Assembly: GCA_002179805.1 (NCBI GenBank)
Contig: NAVB01000036.1
Span: 62,001 to 126,000 of the forward strand
Source: Acanthamoeba lenticulata
Lineage: Eukaryota > Discosea > Longamoebia > Acanthamoebidae
Direction of reading: 5' to 3'
Length of the DNA: 64,000 nt
In this document: piece after piece, positions 8,233 through 21,800 of the stretch
How the letters are laid out: each line of letters opens with the position of its first letter
How positions within the stretch are numbered: the stretch's first letter is position 1
The notes under the pieces: model-generated
Seen by the model: only the letters and a program-made list of their open reading frames with translations
What the model was told of the DNA's origin: nothing
Databases searched by the model: none
Made by a program: the position numbers and the translations under genes

Positions 8233-11200
8233 CTTTCTAGATTCACTCCGTAGTCTTGGACGTGACCGTCTACGCAGGGCGGAGAGGCGGTGGTGAAAAT
8301 TGGAGACGTTAGTGTGCAGTTGCAGCCCTCCACCCGCCCCGAACTCGTCCCGTGGGGCGTGGCGCCGGTGGGCTCCCCGATCGCCCACCAGTCTCCTGAA
8401 GTGTTGGGTTGCTTCCCTTTCCTCCTCTTCCTTGGGGCGAGGTCACACGTCTCACCCGCTGTCCTCTTGGGTTGACCTGCAGCCCACCTTCGATGGATGA
8501 TGCAGAAGGACAAGCTTGGGCAAGACATGTTCCTCATTGGGTACCCAGCATCTGCCCCTGGTTCTATGCAATAGTTCCTCACCTCGTTGCAGGCCTCCCG
8601 GTCCCTCTCGTCGTTGGCTTGCGTTCCGCTACTGCGAAAGTACGTCTGAGCCAGCCCATAATCATCGTATGACTCCATCCGAAGCTTAACTCGCGTGTCG
8701 GTCGGCAGTTACTCGACGTGAGGCCGAGTATGTGGCTCTGTCGGCGGACACGACCGAGGGCGACCTCAAGCAGAGACGCGAGATCATCAACGGCACCGTG
8801 CAGCATTTAGATCAGCCTCCTGTGATTGCCGCCACGCAGGGCCGCATCCTCATCCTAGAAGGTGAGAACGTTCAGTCCTCCCATCAATTTTTTTTTTTTT
8901 TGTTTTTTTTGTTTTTTGCCACACTGTTGTGAGGATACTGAGCTGAGCCAGCGTGGGCACAGGCTTGGAGAAGTGCGAGCGCAATGTGTTGCCCGTTCTC
9001 AACAATCTGCTCGAGGTACAGCACGCCCCACCAGTTTGTTTGTGTGGCGGGACTGCCAGCGCCGACAAAAAGTGCTGTACCTTCTCCACACAGAATCGGG
9101 AGATGTCACTTGAGGACGGGAGGATGCTCATCAGCGCCGCTCGATACGAGGAGCTGAGGAAGACCCACTCCAAGCACGTGCTCCTCTATGTGTGAGCAAC
9201 TGGCAAGTAGAGGCCAACGATTAACGCTCCTCTTCTTGCCTGTTCACCAAAACAGGGAGGACTTTCAGCGCCTGGGCCTGGTCAAAGTGCACTCCAACTT
9301 TAGGGTCATTGCCCTGGGCCTTCCGGTACGCCCGCGTTGTACCAACCAGCACGCACTGGCTTTACGAGACGCACAATAGTTAACACTATCATCCCGCCAC
9401 ACAATACCACAGGTGCCCAAGTACCCGGGCAGCGCGCTGGATCCGCCCCTGCGCAGCCGCTTCCAGGCGCGTGAGGTGTCTGGCTACTCGGTGGGCGCGC
9501 AATACGCCGCGCTGCGGAGCTTCGTGCCGGACATGACCACTCATCTCCTGCGCCGCCTCCTCTCGGCTGTGGAGGCCCTGCGTGCGCTTGAGAACACGGG
9601 TACCCACATGGCTCCTCCTCTTTCCTCGTCGCTCTTCTCTTCTCCAAAGTTGCCAACGACCCAGCGGTGCGTGGGACAGACGGCGTGATGGGCGTGCCGC
9701 ACATGGGCGAGAGCGGTGTCATCTCGATTGCGACCCTTTTGTCGCAGTTCCCTAGTGTCGACCTTAGCAAATGCCTGCCTCGCGTGTTCCCGTACCGCCT
9801 GCTCCTGGTAACGTCACTCACGTCGATGCTGCAACCAACAGTTGCTCCGTGCAACCTCACTTTCATCGACTGATGATGCGATGCAGGAAAAAGAGGATCA
9901 GGAGACCATAGAGGTCGCGCTGCGCAAGTTTGGGCTCGTGCAGCAACCGGCGCAATCGCTACCGTCGGTAACCGACAAGGCGAATTCCAAGAAAGGCGCT
10001 GGTACGACCTCGCTCGAGTTGGCCTTCTTTCCTCTGTAGACCACTCATTCTGCTGCAGCAGAGCCTCTTCCCCTCGTGGCCGCATCGGTGCCGGCCGAGG
10101 TGGACTACGATGACAGCTACGAGTTTGTTGGCGTGAGCCTCAGCAGCGAGGGAGCATCGACGGCGAAGCTGCTTCAATTCAAGCACAGGCTGACGGGTCA
10201 TGCCGTTGAGGTGGCAGCGGCGGTGGGACCTCACGTGGACCGCGCCGACGCCGAGTTGCAGCAACGCGGCGCGAAAGGCCGGCCTTCGTCTTTCGTGATG
10301 ACGGCGTACAACGACTTCCTGATCACGAGCATGATCCAAGACCATGCCATTGGCAAGGACATCTGCATCGTGGGCGAGAAGGGCATGGGGAAAACCGCCC
10401 TCGTCAAGGCGTTTGCAGGTATCCTGTGGCCAGGCAGCTGCTGCTCGCGCTTTTCCCCTCAAAGCGTGGCTCACGCTCGCGTTCTTCGGCCAACACAGAG
10501 CGCCTGGGCTATGCGGCCAACGTGCAGATCGTGAACTGCTACAAGGACATGACCTCGCGCGACCTCCTGCAGCGGCGCATCACCAAGCCCAACGGTATGT
10601 GATCCTCGAGCACGTGGCAGCCCCCTTCCTGGTGGTGGTGGTGAGGCTCATGCTGATGACGCTATGCTCCCAGGGGACACGGACTGGGCTCACTCGCCCC
10701 TGGTTCATGCGGCGTTGATCGGGCTTGTTTGCCTTCTCGACGGTATCTCTCGGCTTTCTCTACGCTAACCTCTCTGCCTTTGCACTTACCCGTGAACTCG
10801 CTTTTTTTGCAGGTGCGCACAGGCTTCCAGCCACAACGCTGAGCATGCTCCAGCGTCTGGTCTCTGACAGGTGAACATTCGCCACCGGTCTTCTTGGCTG
10901 CCGTTTCTCTATTTGACGTTGGGTCTGCTTGGTGCAGGGAGATCACACTGTTCGACGGCACACGGCTGGTGCGTGTGGACCGCTATCATCGCATGGTGCA
11001 GGTCCTGCTCGACCAAATGACCAACGTATGTCAGTCCACCAATTTATTTTTCATGTTGAAGCATTTTATTTGTTTTTTTAAAAAAATAATAAAATTAATA
11101 ATAATATATAAGCAGGTCAATAACGCTGCTGCAGAAGAGGGCGATGAGGAGACCGAAATGGAGCGCCGTATGGGAGTCGACCGGCTAAGGCAGACCGAAG

Positions 11201-14200
11201 AGGCCGCGTCAGGGCAGGGATGGGACAGGGCCAAGGTCGAGCGCGAGCTTAGGCGGCGAAAGATCGTTCCCATCGCCCCCGCCTTCCGCATCATCGTCCT
11301 TGCCAACCCTCCCACGCTCAAGCAAGGCACACTTGTCTCCACAACCACTTCGTTCCTTCACGTCGAGCTCACCATGTATGTGGTTCTGGCCCACTAGGCG
11401 TGAACTGGCTGACGTCGGAGGTGATCTCGCTGTTCCACTTCCACTACTTGGCCTTCAACGATGTGTCCTTCTTCCACCAAAAGGCCGACATCTTGCGCAG
11501 CCTCTTCCGTGATTTGCCCAACGGGCTGGACGTGCTCGAGAAGGCCCTCCGGTACGCCCGGCCCGAGCTGGCCGCTCACGCCCGATGCGCCGTCAAGTCT
11601 CAACAGCCTCAAATCGTATGTCTTTATGTGTGTACGTGCGCATCGTCTACAGCTTTGACCGCTCCCTGTATGGCAACAAGATCGGGGGCGTCCCCAATTG
11701 CCTGTCCCTGCGCCAGCTGATCCGCACCGTCCGCTTGTCGAGGTATCGTACCACCGCCCATCAAGTGCACGTTCTGAAGGTTGTGCTTAACTGGACGGTC
11801 TTTGGTGTCGCGATGCAGCCGCAGCCCTGGAGACCTGTTCAACAACATCGAGAGCGTGCTGCTGCTCCACTTCCTTCCGCCGGACACGAGGGAGGCCGTG
11901 CACCAGCTGCTCCAGGAGGCGGGCATCCACCCTCCGCCGCCGCCAACGACCAGCGAAGGTAAGGCAAAGGCCATTGGGCCGCTGTCTGAGCGTGTGCGTC
12001 TCGTCGTCTCATCTCTAGCGCCCCTTGGCCAGAGAACCTGCGAGTGGAGTTTGTCCAGGTGGATGGCCGTGAGCTGGTCAAGATTGGCGACGTCACTGCC
12101 GAGATCGAGAAGCCCGAGGTGCGCTTCCTCTCCCTCCCCTCCTCAGGCTAGATAGCTGTCTCGCCGCTGCTGAGCTGATGCTGGACTGGGCTGCAGCAAC
12201 CGGCGCTGGTGCCGCATGTCCTCTTCTACGATGTGCCCAAGCACCGTACGTGCACATACACACACACACGAGCATTTGAGGCGGTGAAGACCTCACATTC
12301 AGCCTTGGGGCAGTGGTGGTGCTGCGGGACCTCATCCGCCATTTCCAGCTCGGCGAGCACCTGCTTCTCATCGGCAACCAAGGCGTGGGCAAGAACAAGC
12401 TGGCCGATCGACTGCTGGAGCTTCTGGGCAAGGAGCGCGAGTACATGCAGCTCCACAGGGACACCACCGTGCAATCGCTCACGTCGGCGCCCTCACTTGC
12501 CGACGGTCGCATCGTGTGGCTCGACTCTCCGCTCGTGCGGGCGGTCGTTCACGGCCGCATCCTCGTGCTGGTTCGTCCCGTTGGCCTCGTACAATGTCGA
12601 TGTGATTCGGCTCTTGAGCGTCAACCAACGTCAACCAACGCCTTTCCTGTCTTGTGTGTGCAGGACGAGGCGGACAAGGCGCCGCTGGAAGTTGTGTGCG
12701 TGTTGAAGGGCCTCATCGAGGACCGCTACATGCTGCTCGCCGATGGCCGACGGTACCTCGCATCTCTCTCGTGCGGCAGGTCCTGAACGCTGTCGTGGCG
12801 CGCCTTGACAGCATTGCTTGTCCACCAGGATCATGGGCCGGGAGACCGCCCGCGAGGAGGAGGCCGGCGTGGTGTTCATACACCCCAAGTTCCGCATCAT
12901 CGCCCTTGCCAACAGGTTCGCCTCTTTGCTTCATAGGCTGCTGTCCTCCTGTGTTCTCTGATCGTCACGAGCACGAACCTGGTGCGCAGGCCGGGCTATC
13001 CGTTCCTGGGCAACGATTTCTTCCGTGAGATTGGGGACTGTTTCTCCTGGTATGATCACCTCCCTCTTCTTCAAGAGAGGTCGCTCACGTTCCTGTTTGG
13101 CTTGACTGCAGCCACGCCATCGACAACCCGGACACGGCATCGGAGCTGGCTCTGCTCCAGTCCTACGGGCCCAACGTCGACTCAGGTGCCCTCCTTTCTC
13201 TTTCCTTTTTTTTTTGTTTGATCATTTTGATTATTCTTTTTATTGGTACTGTTAACACATCATTTCTTATTCTTATTTTCTTACCACATGTAACTCCGAA
13301 TCACAGACATATTGCAGAGGCTGACGCGCCTGTTCAACGATTTGCGCAAGTCTGTCGATGAAGTACAGACTACATCCTTCTCCTCCCCACCAACTACTTG
13401 GACCAACCCCTCTTTTGTATCTTGCCTTCCGTCCCCTTCATCATCAGGGCCAGCTGTCGTATCCCTACTCGACGCGCGAGCTCGTGAACCTGATCCGCCA
13501 CCTGCAGCACTACCCGAAGGACTCGCTCCTCCAAATCCTCGAAAACGTCTTCTCGTTTGACATCTTCAACCCACAGCTGCGCGAGCACTTGGCCCAGACC
13601 TTCCACAGGTCCGTTGCTTCCAACCTCTGCTCCACACAGCCGAAGCGCGTCCGTGTGTGGAGAGACTGACCGCTCCCTTCCCTTCCCCCTTCGATGGCGT
13701 GGTCCAGGCACGGCATCCCGCTGGGCCTCCTCGACCGGTCGCAGTTCAAGGTCAGCGTCGGCGGCGTTGCACCGCTCCCGCCGCCTGTGGCCCATGAGCT
13801 GTGGACCATTGCCGGCGGGGCCTATCTCGAGGTCGAGGCCACCAAGGTGCCGCTGAAGGTGACCAAGGGCTGGACGTGGCCGCCGCCGCACGTGCTCGAG
13901 CTGCGGAGCCGCCGCGAGGCCCGCGTGCACGCCTTCACCGAGGCCAAGTACTCGTGGAGCGTGGTCACCCCGGGCCTGCCGCTGAGCATGGTGAGCGGCA
14001 AGCGGGGCGAGCTCCACGTGCTGGTCGACCACCCGTTTGGGATCCACTCCTACACGGGCGATCACGCCTCCTACTCGGTCACCCCGCTCGGTGCGCGCTG
14101 GGCTCCTTGGCCTGTATCGCTTCTCATCAGCTGACTCACGTCGCCTCGCAGGGGATAACATGCCGTTCTTCTCGCCCTCGTCGACCAACCCGAGGCTTGT

Positions 14201-17069
14201 CTATCTGCCTGCGACCGACCGCCTTGTGGTATGTCCGTTATTTATTATTTGTAATGTTTTTATTAAATTTTTTAAAAAATAAATAACAACTTTTTCTTTT
14301 TGCAGGTGTTCTTGCCGTCCCACAACGTCCTGCTTCTTGTCGATACCAACCGGCGGGAGGCTCTTCCCATCAACATCCCCGCGCCCGACAGCCAGCAGTT
14401 CTCCCTCTTTGGTTCGACCACCGCCTCATACGGAATCATGATGATGCGTGCGATGAGCTGAAGGTCACTTCCAGGGAACAAGCTCTACTTGTCGTCCCAC
14501 CGGCCCGCCCGGTCGACGTCGCTCACCCTGTGCGATGCGCTCACGCTCAACGGCCGCGACGTGCTGGTCTTCTACCAGAAGGACGGCCGGCTGCTTCTCT
14601 TTGTCGACTTGGCCGACATGAGCGCCCACCGCTACGTGCTGCCGCACCAGTTCCGCCTCCGCCGCGTGTTCTTGCCCCGCCACGACGTCGTGCTCGTCGA
14701 GGACGCCGGGCAGCGCGACCGCCTCTTTGTCGGGCGCTGGCCCCTGCCGCCCCGCAGCAGCAGCAACACCGCGCGGCTCCGCTGGGCCTGCGTCCTGCGC
14801 TCGCCGCTCCCGATCGAGGCGCCGCCGTCGCCCCGTCGGGGACAGCAGGCCGGGCCGGCCTTGCCCACGAGCCCGTCGAGCTTCCCGGCCCAGTACGATT
14901 TCGTGTCGACCGAAGCGACCGACGCCACGCTCCTGTCGTCGGCCGACCCGCACCGCCCGCTTCCGGCCTACGCCGACTTTATCGCGGACGCGCCGGCCGT
15001 CTGGGCCGGCCTCGGCGCCGAGGGCCGTGGAGCTCCGGTCGCGCTCGCTGTCCAGTGCTTCCCGCGTGGACTCGAGGACGTGCCTGCCGGCGCCGACCAG
15101 GCCAGGCCGGCCACAACGACCGTGGTCGTCAACGAACGAGCGCTCTACCTGCGCCGCTCCGGGCAGCTGCTCACGGTGGCCCGCACGCGCCTCCCCAAAG
15201 GCACGTTTTTCTATACCGGCGCGTTGGAGCCAAATGGGACTCACCAGCCGGCGCCACAGGGGCGGCGCTGGGCGAGCCGGACGAGGGCCAGCTCGAGGTG
15301 GTCCACCCGCAGGCGAGGAGCGTGCGGAGCATCCCGCTGTCGCACGCGCATCTCCTGGGCCTCGACGCCGCCAAGGAGTCCGAGGCTCTCCGCCACCGCA
15401 AGCGGCTCTCGCGGCCGGACCACCCCATGGCGAGGGTACGCGGCTGCCCCGGCCTGTCCTCAACTTGTGCATTCACTCTTTCTCACACGGTGGTGCGTAT
15501 GGTGTCTGACACCAGTATCGCAGCACGACCAACGACGTACTGAGCTTGTGCGAGCTGGAGAACGGCGACGTGGCCCTCCTGTGGGAGGACGGCACGGTCG
15601 CCGTGCTCCAGGTCGACCCGGCCGCGATCGAGGACAGCCTCCAGCGGTCAAACGCCCCTGCCTTAGCTACCTTTGCCGCGCCGCTGGCTGACCTTGTGGG
15701 CGGGCGCAACACAAACACGCAAACAGGTGGAAGTCCATTGTCGGGCTGTCGCAGCCTGTGCTTAATGAGGACGGCTCGACGGGGCTGGAGATCGAGTACG
15801 AGCACAACGGGAAGGAGGCCCAAGGCCCCAAGCATGGCAAGATCGACCCCGAAAACACGCCGCACGTGGGCGGCAACACGTGGGCCGGCGGGACGGGCGG
15901 CCGCGACACGGCCGGACTAGGCGGCAAGGGCGGCGCCTACCGCTCGGACAGTGGCCACGACATCCACCAGCTCTCCGACGCCGAGAAGGAGGCCGTCTCC
16001 GCCGAGGTCAAGGCCGCCGCCAAGGAGATGGCTCAGGTACGCCAGTGGCCGCTCGTCATCGGCCTTGAACGGCATGCGGCCTAAGCTGGCCATGTGGAAT
16101 CTTATTCGTTCTGCAGAAAGCACTGGAGAAGAAGCTCAAGGAGATCGACATGACTGAAGGCGACCTGCAGCTCTACGCCAACTACCTCCAGGCGGTCTCG
16201 CAGCAGGTGAGCCAGTTGCGCGTGATCCTCGCCGCCGTCGACGCCAAGGCCAAGGAGCGCCAGTGGCTCAAGCTCAAGACGTCGGGCGACCTCGACGACA
16301 TGTGCGTTGTCAAGACTCTCACCTCCCTCTCGCGCTTGACACCCACAAGCAAGTGACCTCACTCGCTCGCGCGCGCGGACCTGCCCCCGATGACAGGCGC
16401 TTGGTGGAGGGCATCACGGGCCAGAAGACCATCTACAAGCATCGAGGCGAGCACGATCCGACCCCGGGCGGCCCGCAGGAGAAGCCCAAGCGGCTGGTGT
16501 TTGCCTTTGACGTCTCTGCGTCCATGTACCGCTTCAACCAGGCCGACCGGCGGCTGGAGCGCATGCTCGAGACGGTGGTGATGATCATGGAGTCCTTCAA
16601 GGGCTTCGAGCACAAGTACGCGTACGCAATTGTGGGCCACGCCGGGGACGGGCCCGAGATCCCCTTCGTCGAGTTTGGAAAGCCGCCCAAGAACGAGAAG
16701 GAAGCCCTCAAGGTGCTGCGCCGGATGCACGCCCACACCGAGTACTGCCCCAGCGGCGACTCCACGGTGGAGGCGCTGGAGGTGGCCATCGACCGCGTGC
16801 TGGCCGAGGAGGGTGACGACTACTTTGTGTTCCTCCTGTCCGACGCCAACCTGGGCCGCTACGGCATCCCGCCCAAGGAGATTGGGCGGCTCATCAACGG
16901 GGCCACGGAGAAGAAGGTCAACAGCTACGTCATCTTCATCGCTTCCTTCCACGACGAGGCCGACCGGTGGCGCCGCGACCTGCCCGTGGGCCGCAGCTAT
17001 CTGTGCCTCGACACGGCCAAGCTGCCCTACATCATGAAGCAGATCTTCACCACCAACCTCATGCCATGA
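8095..17069 (+). CDS. VWA8: VWA8: dynein-related multi-AAA ATPase with C-terminal VWA domain
   Basis: More than 35 exons. Phase-checked 5' exons: 8095-8202, 8278-8407, 8483-8540, 8593-8639, 8709-8861, 8963-9015, 9094-9191, 9256-9325, 9413-9599, 9650-9807, 9887-10001, 10059-10418. The N-terminus MEDRCGRRKAARRLATVYGH is Arg-rich, fitting the mitochondrial location known for VWA8. Next come VKIGDVSVQLQPSTRPELVP, HLRWMMQKDKLGQDMFLIG, a first AAA with degenerate Walker A (GPPGPSRRW), LEDGRMLIS, and DPPLRSRFQAR. A second AAA has GEKGMGKT and a third GNQGVGKNK with LVLDEADKAP. A glycine-rich stretch includes HVGGNTWAGGTGGRDTAGLG, and the VWA MIDAS is DVSASMYRF, near the C-terminus NLMP. Order and motifs match animal VWA8. 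Unclear joins: about 11320-11400, 11616-11655, and an intron of about 110 bases starting near 15175 needed to restore frame. The protein's exact function is unsettled in general. Confidence 0.93.
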
Positions 17070-17270
17070 ACCCGAGCTCTTGTTTGCAAGAAGTTCTTGA
17101 ACAAGTAAAACTGAACCACAACATGTCTTTTCCTCTACTCAAACAACCGGAAACCAGCAGCCGCGTCGTCGCACGACCACCGCTGTGTGAAAGCACATTA
17201 CAACAACAAACGCAGCACAATGTGACCCGCCCCAATGTGGGGGAGCCCGCCTCCTCTGGTGCACAAGCTC

Positions 17271-20200
17271 TTACTTGCCCTTTCCCCTTCCGCGACCACC
17301 GCCGCCGCCAGCGCTCTTGCCACCACGGCCTGCGTAGAACATCGCGAACAGGTGAGTACACGACACGCGGGAACATTGGGCGAACAAAGGGGAGAAGAAT
17401 ACCTCTGGCGGCAGCAGCGGCGGCGAGGCTGCCCATCATGCCGGCCATCATGCCGCCTCCCGACGCGGCGGCCATGCGCTTGGCCTTCTCGACCTTCTCC
17501 TTCTTCTCCTGCTCCTCGCTCGCCGACGGAGCGGCGGCAGCGGCAGCGGCAGGGGCGGCGGGTTTCGCCGGCTCCTCCTCAGCCTCCTTGCCAAACGGCC
17601 CGACAAGCTTCTCACGCTTCTCCTCGAGCAGACGCGCCGCAGTCTGGCTCGTGTGCGCACGCTTCCTGGCGATCGGGCGATCGGACGTCGGCTACGCACA
17701 CATACACACACCCAGGTTGGTCATGCAAGCGCCCACGTGCGCACGGGGACGGACGACTCTACGTACGTGAACCAGCTTGGGGCCGGCGACAGGGACGGCA
17801 TCCACGGCGGCCGCGATCACGCTGCCCGAGCCTGTGTGCCGCGCCACACGCACACACACACGTCCAGACCGTGAGACAACGGAGCCCTTGGGGAAGGGAG
17901 GAGCCCGGGGGGAGAGGCTCGCACCAGCGGCGGGGGCTGAGGGACGCTGCTGGGCAGCGGCGGCGAGCCGGTGCTTGAGCTCCTCGACCTCCTTGACCAG
18001 GCGCGCGTTCTCGGCCTCGAGCTTGGCCTGGTCGGGCGCATTGTTGGTGGCCTGCGGCTGCTGTGCGGCCGACTTCTTGAGGGCCTCGACCTGCTCACGC
18101 AGCTGCTTCTTCTCGGCCTCGGCCTGGCGGAGCTGCTCGTCCTTGGCCTTGACCTGGGAGGCGAGGCCCTCGCCCTCGGCCGCGGCCGACTTGGCCTGGG
18201 CGCTGCCCTGGGCCTCGGCCGCCTGGAGCTTGGCGCGGAGACCGTCGAGCTCGGCCTTGAGGTCGGCCTGGGCCTTGGCGTGCTCGGCCGTGGCCGCCTG
18301 GAGCTTGGCCCGCTGCGCCTCGACCTCGCGCTGCAGCTCCTGCTCGCGCGCATGGGCCCGCTTGTCGGTCTCGCTGGCGTTGGCGCTCTGGGCCTTGTTG
18401 CTGTCGGCGAGCTGGGCCTCGAGCCGCTTGACCTTGTCGGCCAAGTCGCGGGCCTGCCCGGCGAGGTCCTCCTTCTCGTGCAGGGCGAGGGCCTTCTCCT
18501 TCTCGAGCCGCTCGGCCTTGCGCTGGAGCTCGTCGGTCTGCTCCTTGAGCGTCTGCCCGGCGGCGTCGCGCGCGCGCTCGGCCCCGCGCAGAGACTCGCG
18601 GACCTGCGCGAGCTGGCCCTCGAGCTCGGCCTTGTCCTTGGCCAGGTTGGCCTTCTCTCGCTCAAACTTGGCCTGGAGGGCCTGGACCTGGGCCTCGTGC
18701 TGCTTCGCGACGTCGCCCGCCGTCTGGCCGGCGCTGGAGGCGGCCTTGAGGCGGGCCTCGAGCGCGCGGACGTCCTCGTCAAGCTCCTCCTTCTCGAGCT
18801 GCAGGACCTTGTTATCCTTGGTCAGCTTGGCGTTGGCAAGCCGCAGATCCTCGAGGTCCTCGTCGAGCTTGGCCAGGTCGTCAGTCAGCTTCTTGGCCTT
18901 GGCGTCAGCCTCGCGCGCGCGCTCGGTCTCGCGCTTGAGCTTCTCGGCCGTCTGGGCGAGCTCGCCCTTGAGCGCGTCCGTCGCGCCGCTGGCCGAGGTC
19001 GCGCTGGCCTTGCACTTGCGCTCCCACTCGCGCGCCGCATTGTCGGCGGCAGCGGCCTGCTCCTCGACCTTCTCGCGCCGCGCGCGCTCGGCCTCGACCT
19101 CCCGGCGCAGCTTGTCGGCCTGCGCGCGGGACTCTTCGAGCTCGCGGGCCACTCTCTTCTCGCGCGCCGACACGGCGCTCTTCTCGCGGCTCTGAGTCTC
19201 CCCCTGCTTGCTCTCGAGCTCGGTCACGAGGTCCTTGAGCCGCCGCACCTCGCGGTCGCGCTCGTCCCGCTGCCGGCGCTCGTTCTCGCAGCGCTTCTCG
19301 AGCTCACGCAAGCGCCGCTCGGCGTCGACCCCGACGCTCCCGTTCGAGCCGTCGGCCTTGGCGCCGGCGCCCTGCTGCAGCTCGAGGGTCTTGTGGTGGG
19401 CCTCGTCGAGCTCGAGTTCGAGCCGCTTGACATCGCGCTCCAGCTCGACGCGCCTCTGGCGCTCCGACTCGGCCTCGTGCTCGCAGTCCTTGAGCTCGCG
19501 CTGCAGCCGGTCGCGCTCGCGCTGGACGCGGTCGGTCTCTTTCTCCAGGGCCTCGCGCTCGCGCGTGAGCTCGCCCAGGCGCGCCACGGCCGACTCCTCG
19601 CTGACGACGGCGTGGCTTAGGCGGACCTCGAGCGCCTCCTTCTCGCGCAGCGCCCGACGCAGCTGGTCCTCGGCGCCGCCATCCTGTGCGTGAGCCGAGC
19701 TCCGGGCCTCGAGCTCGTCCAGGTGGCCGCGCACAACCCGGAGCTCCTCCTCGAGCCTTCGGCGCGCGTCGCGCTCCTCCTTGCGGTCGGCCTCGGCCCG
19801 CTCAAGCTGCTCACGCAGAGCCTTGAGCTCTGTCTGGAGCCTCTGGGCGGTCCGCGTCGACACGGCGTGCTCGTGCTCGAGCTCTGCCGCACGCGAGGCC
19901 GAGGCGTCGAGCTTGCGTACTTCGGATTCCAGGCGAGCCCTGGCTGCTCCGCGCCACACGACAGCGTGAGCCTCAGGAAAAAGTAATGAAAAAAGAAGAG
20001 GAAAAGAGGCGCACCATCGCGCAGCTTGGCGACTTGCTCCTTGGCGTCCCTGAGGTTGCGCTCCAGCTTCAGCCGCTCGGTCGTGGAGTGAGTCTGGACC
20101 CGACGCAGTTCCGAGTCCACGGCGTCCTTCTCGGACTGCAGCGTGTTCCTGTTTTCAAGGGTTGTGTGCGCCGAGATGGGGCGTGTGAGGCTCGCGACGA

Positions 20201-20989
20201 CCAACCGTGTAGAGATGATGTGCAGAAGAGAAGAAGGAATCGCGTTACCTCGCGTTGCGTTCGTATTGCAGCATCTCGTTGGCCTGCTCGAGCCGCCGCT
20301 GCAACGTGTTCTGCACTCGCTCAAGTCGCGCCTCGGCTGTGGTTTACGTAATGACAACCGCGGTTGAGTTGAACCAGCAAGCCAGGAGCGCTTTGTGGGG
20401 GAGGAGGGAGGAGAGGATGCGAACCGCGCTCACGGTGTTCGGCAAGGAGGCGCTTTAGCTCGGCGGCCTCGTGCTGGTGGCGACGAGCGTAGTCGTCGGC
20501 CTGACGCTGGAGGCGCGTCAGCTCGGCCCGAACGGAGGCGAGCTCTCGCTCGCGCTCGGCCAGGGCTTCGGCCGTGCGAGCCCAGCGCCCGTTGCGCTCC
20601 TGCTCATAGCGGGCCTTGAGCTCCTCATAGCGCTGGGCGACCCGCGCATGCTGCTCGTCGATGTGGGCCGCGCGGCGCTTCTCCTCGCGCAGCTCTTCGC
20701 CAAGTCGATCCATCTCCCGACGCGAGGCTCGCACCTCGGCGTTGGCCTCCGCCCGCTGGTCGTTTACGCGCCGCTGGGCAGCGTCGTGGGCGAGGCTCAA
20801 CCGTTCGTACTCGGCCTCGCGCGCTTGGCACTCCTTGAGGTGGGCGTCGAGGGCAGCCGTATCGGCTTTCACCCGCTGTTCGAGATCTCGAACCTGAGAC
20901 ATGAGCTCTCGATTGAGGCGTTCAAGCTCAACGGCTTGTTGGCGTGCATTTCCTCCGGACGACGAATTCAAACTACTCGAATCGGCCAT
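17271..20989 (-). CDS. long coiled-coil protein, unknown function
   Basis: Exon 1 runs from ATG 20989 to about 20430. Short exons follow at about 20340-20262 and 20146-20030, then a very long one (about 19955-17925) and three or four short 3' exons ending at TAA 17271. From residue 15 on the protein is almost all heptad sequence, very rich in Glu, Lys, Arg, Ala and Leu (LERLNRELMSQVRDLEQRV at the start, AKLEAENARLVKEVEELKHR near the end). That predicts a rod of over 800 residues with no motor or membrane segment. The tail is different: Ala/Pro-rich (EEEPAKPAAPAAAAAAAPSA), then KRMAAASGGGMMAGMMGS and a basic Gly-rich end GGGGGRGRGKGK. Low-complexity coiled coils give unreliable similarity, so no family is named. 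A cytoskeletal or scaffold role is only a guess. It is convergent with VWA8, 200 bases away. Confidence 0.8.
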
Positions 20990-21800
20990 CTTTTTCTTCC
21001 TCGTCAGCCTTCCAACTTAGGGAGGGAAGGGAGTGTTATTGGTTGTTTCTTGATCGCGAGATAATGCAAGCTAACTTCTCTTGCCGATCTGAGACCACGA
21101 CACTTCGAAGAGGGAGAAGGAAGTGGTTGTCCCTTGAGCGGCCACTTGTGCTTCGCTTGGTGGTAGGTCGACCAGAAACGACCGTTTATTCAGGATAAGG
21201 TAAAGAAAATGGTATTTTCCTTTTCGCTCTGGGTGCCGGGAACATGCCCTCAGCGACGGCAATAGCGTCGGCCACCTCCCCGGCCCCAAGGTCCCCTCCT
21301 CCGTCCTGATGTACTTTGATCAACACTGGAATGAGAAACGAACAACTACGGACTCTGTACCGTAACCGCAGCCTGGCGGAGCGTGGTGGTGATGGTGGTG
21401 TCGGTGGCGGCTGAACAAACTGCCCATGTTCTTGTTGGCTTAGCTTAGAAGTAGTGTAGTTAGAGCTTGTTGTGAGTGAGTTGTGAGCCGAAGAGCTCTT
21501 CGGTGGCGTTTGAAAGGACTCACCTGCCAAACAGTTCTGCTGGAGACACCAAGAGAGACGACTACGCGAAACACACCCCACCCTTCGTCCACCGCCCGCT
21601 GACCTTCTCCCGTCATCTGGGTGTGACCTGCACGTCTCGGGTGGAGCCATAGCAGTCTACTCACTCGCCCCTGTGTTGCGGGGCAGTTCACGGCGCGTGC
21701 CTTGACCTCAAATGGCTGTAAATTTGTTTGTTGCGTATGTACAGACAGATCATGTTGGCGTTCCGCAGGAACACGGCCACGCCAACACACAACAGCCCTC
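20990..21800. other. 811-base gap upstream of the coiled-coil gene
   Basis: It contains the 5' flank of the coiled-coil gene and the 3' flank of MCM8 (both minus). A 154-codon minus-strand frame at 21186-21650 is Ser/Pro-rich with no recognisable domain; I do not call it. No RNA gene was seen. Confidence 0.4.

Noticed and set aside
8709..8760. String TRREAEYVALS resembling the RNase H end of a Ty1/copia element
   Set aside because: It is VWA8 exon 5: with the preceding exons it aligns to LELTKREVEYIALSRDTTE of the VWA8 family, and no integrase or reverse transcriptase is nearby.
13394..14188. 264-codon minus-strand ORF opposite VWA8
   Set aside because: It is a shadow frame of VWA8 exons 29-30, which align to the family on the plus strand.
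15175..15290. Apparent frameshift in VWA8
   Set aside because: An intron of about 101-116 bases beginning GTGGCC near 15175 and ending at one of the AG sites near 15275-15290 restores the frame and the family alignment (GQLEVVHPQ).
17777..19620. Very long plus-strand frames (over 470 and 540 codons) opposite the coiled-coil gene
   Set aside because: They are mirror frames of a GC-rich minus-strand exon with strong codon bias; the products are Leu/Ser/Arg monotony without domains.
21186..21650. 154-codon minus-strand ORF between the coiled-coil gene and MCM8
   Set aside because: Composition is Ser/Pro/Arg-rich with no recognisable block; it is more likely 5' flank.
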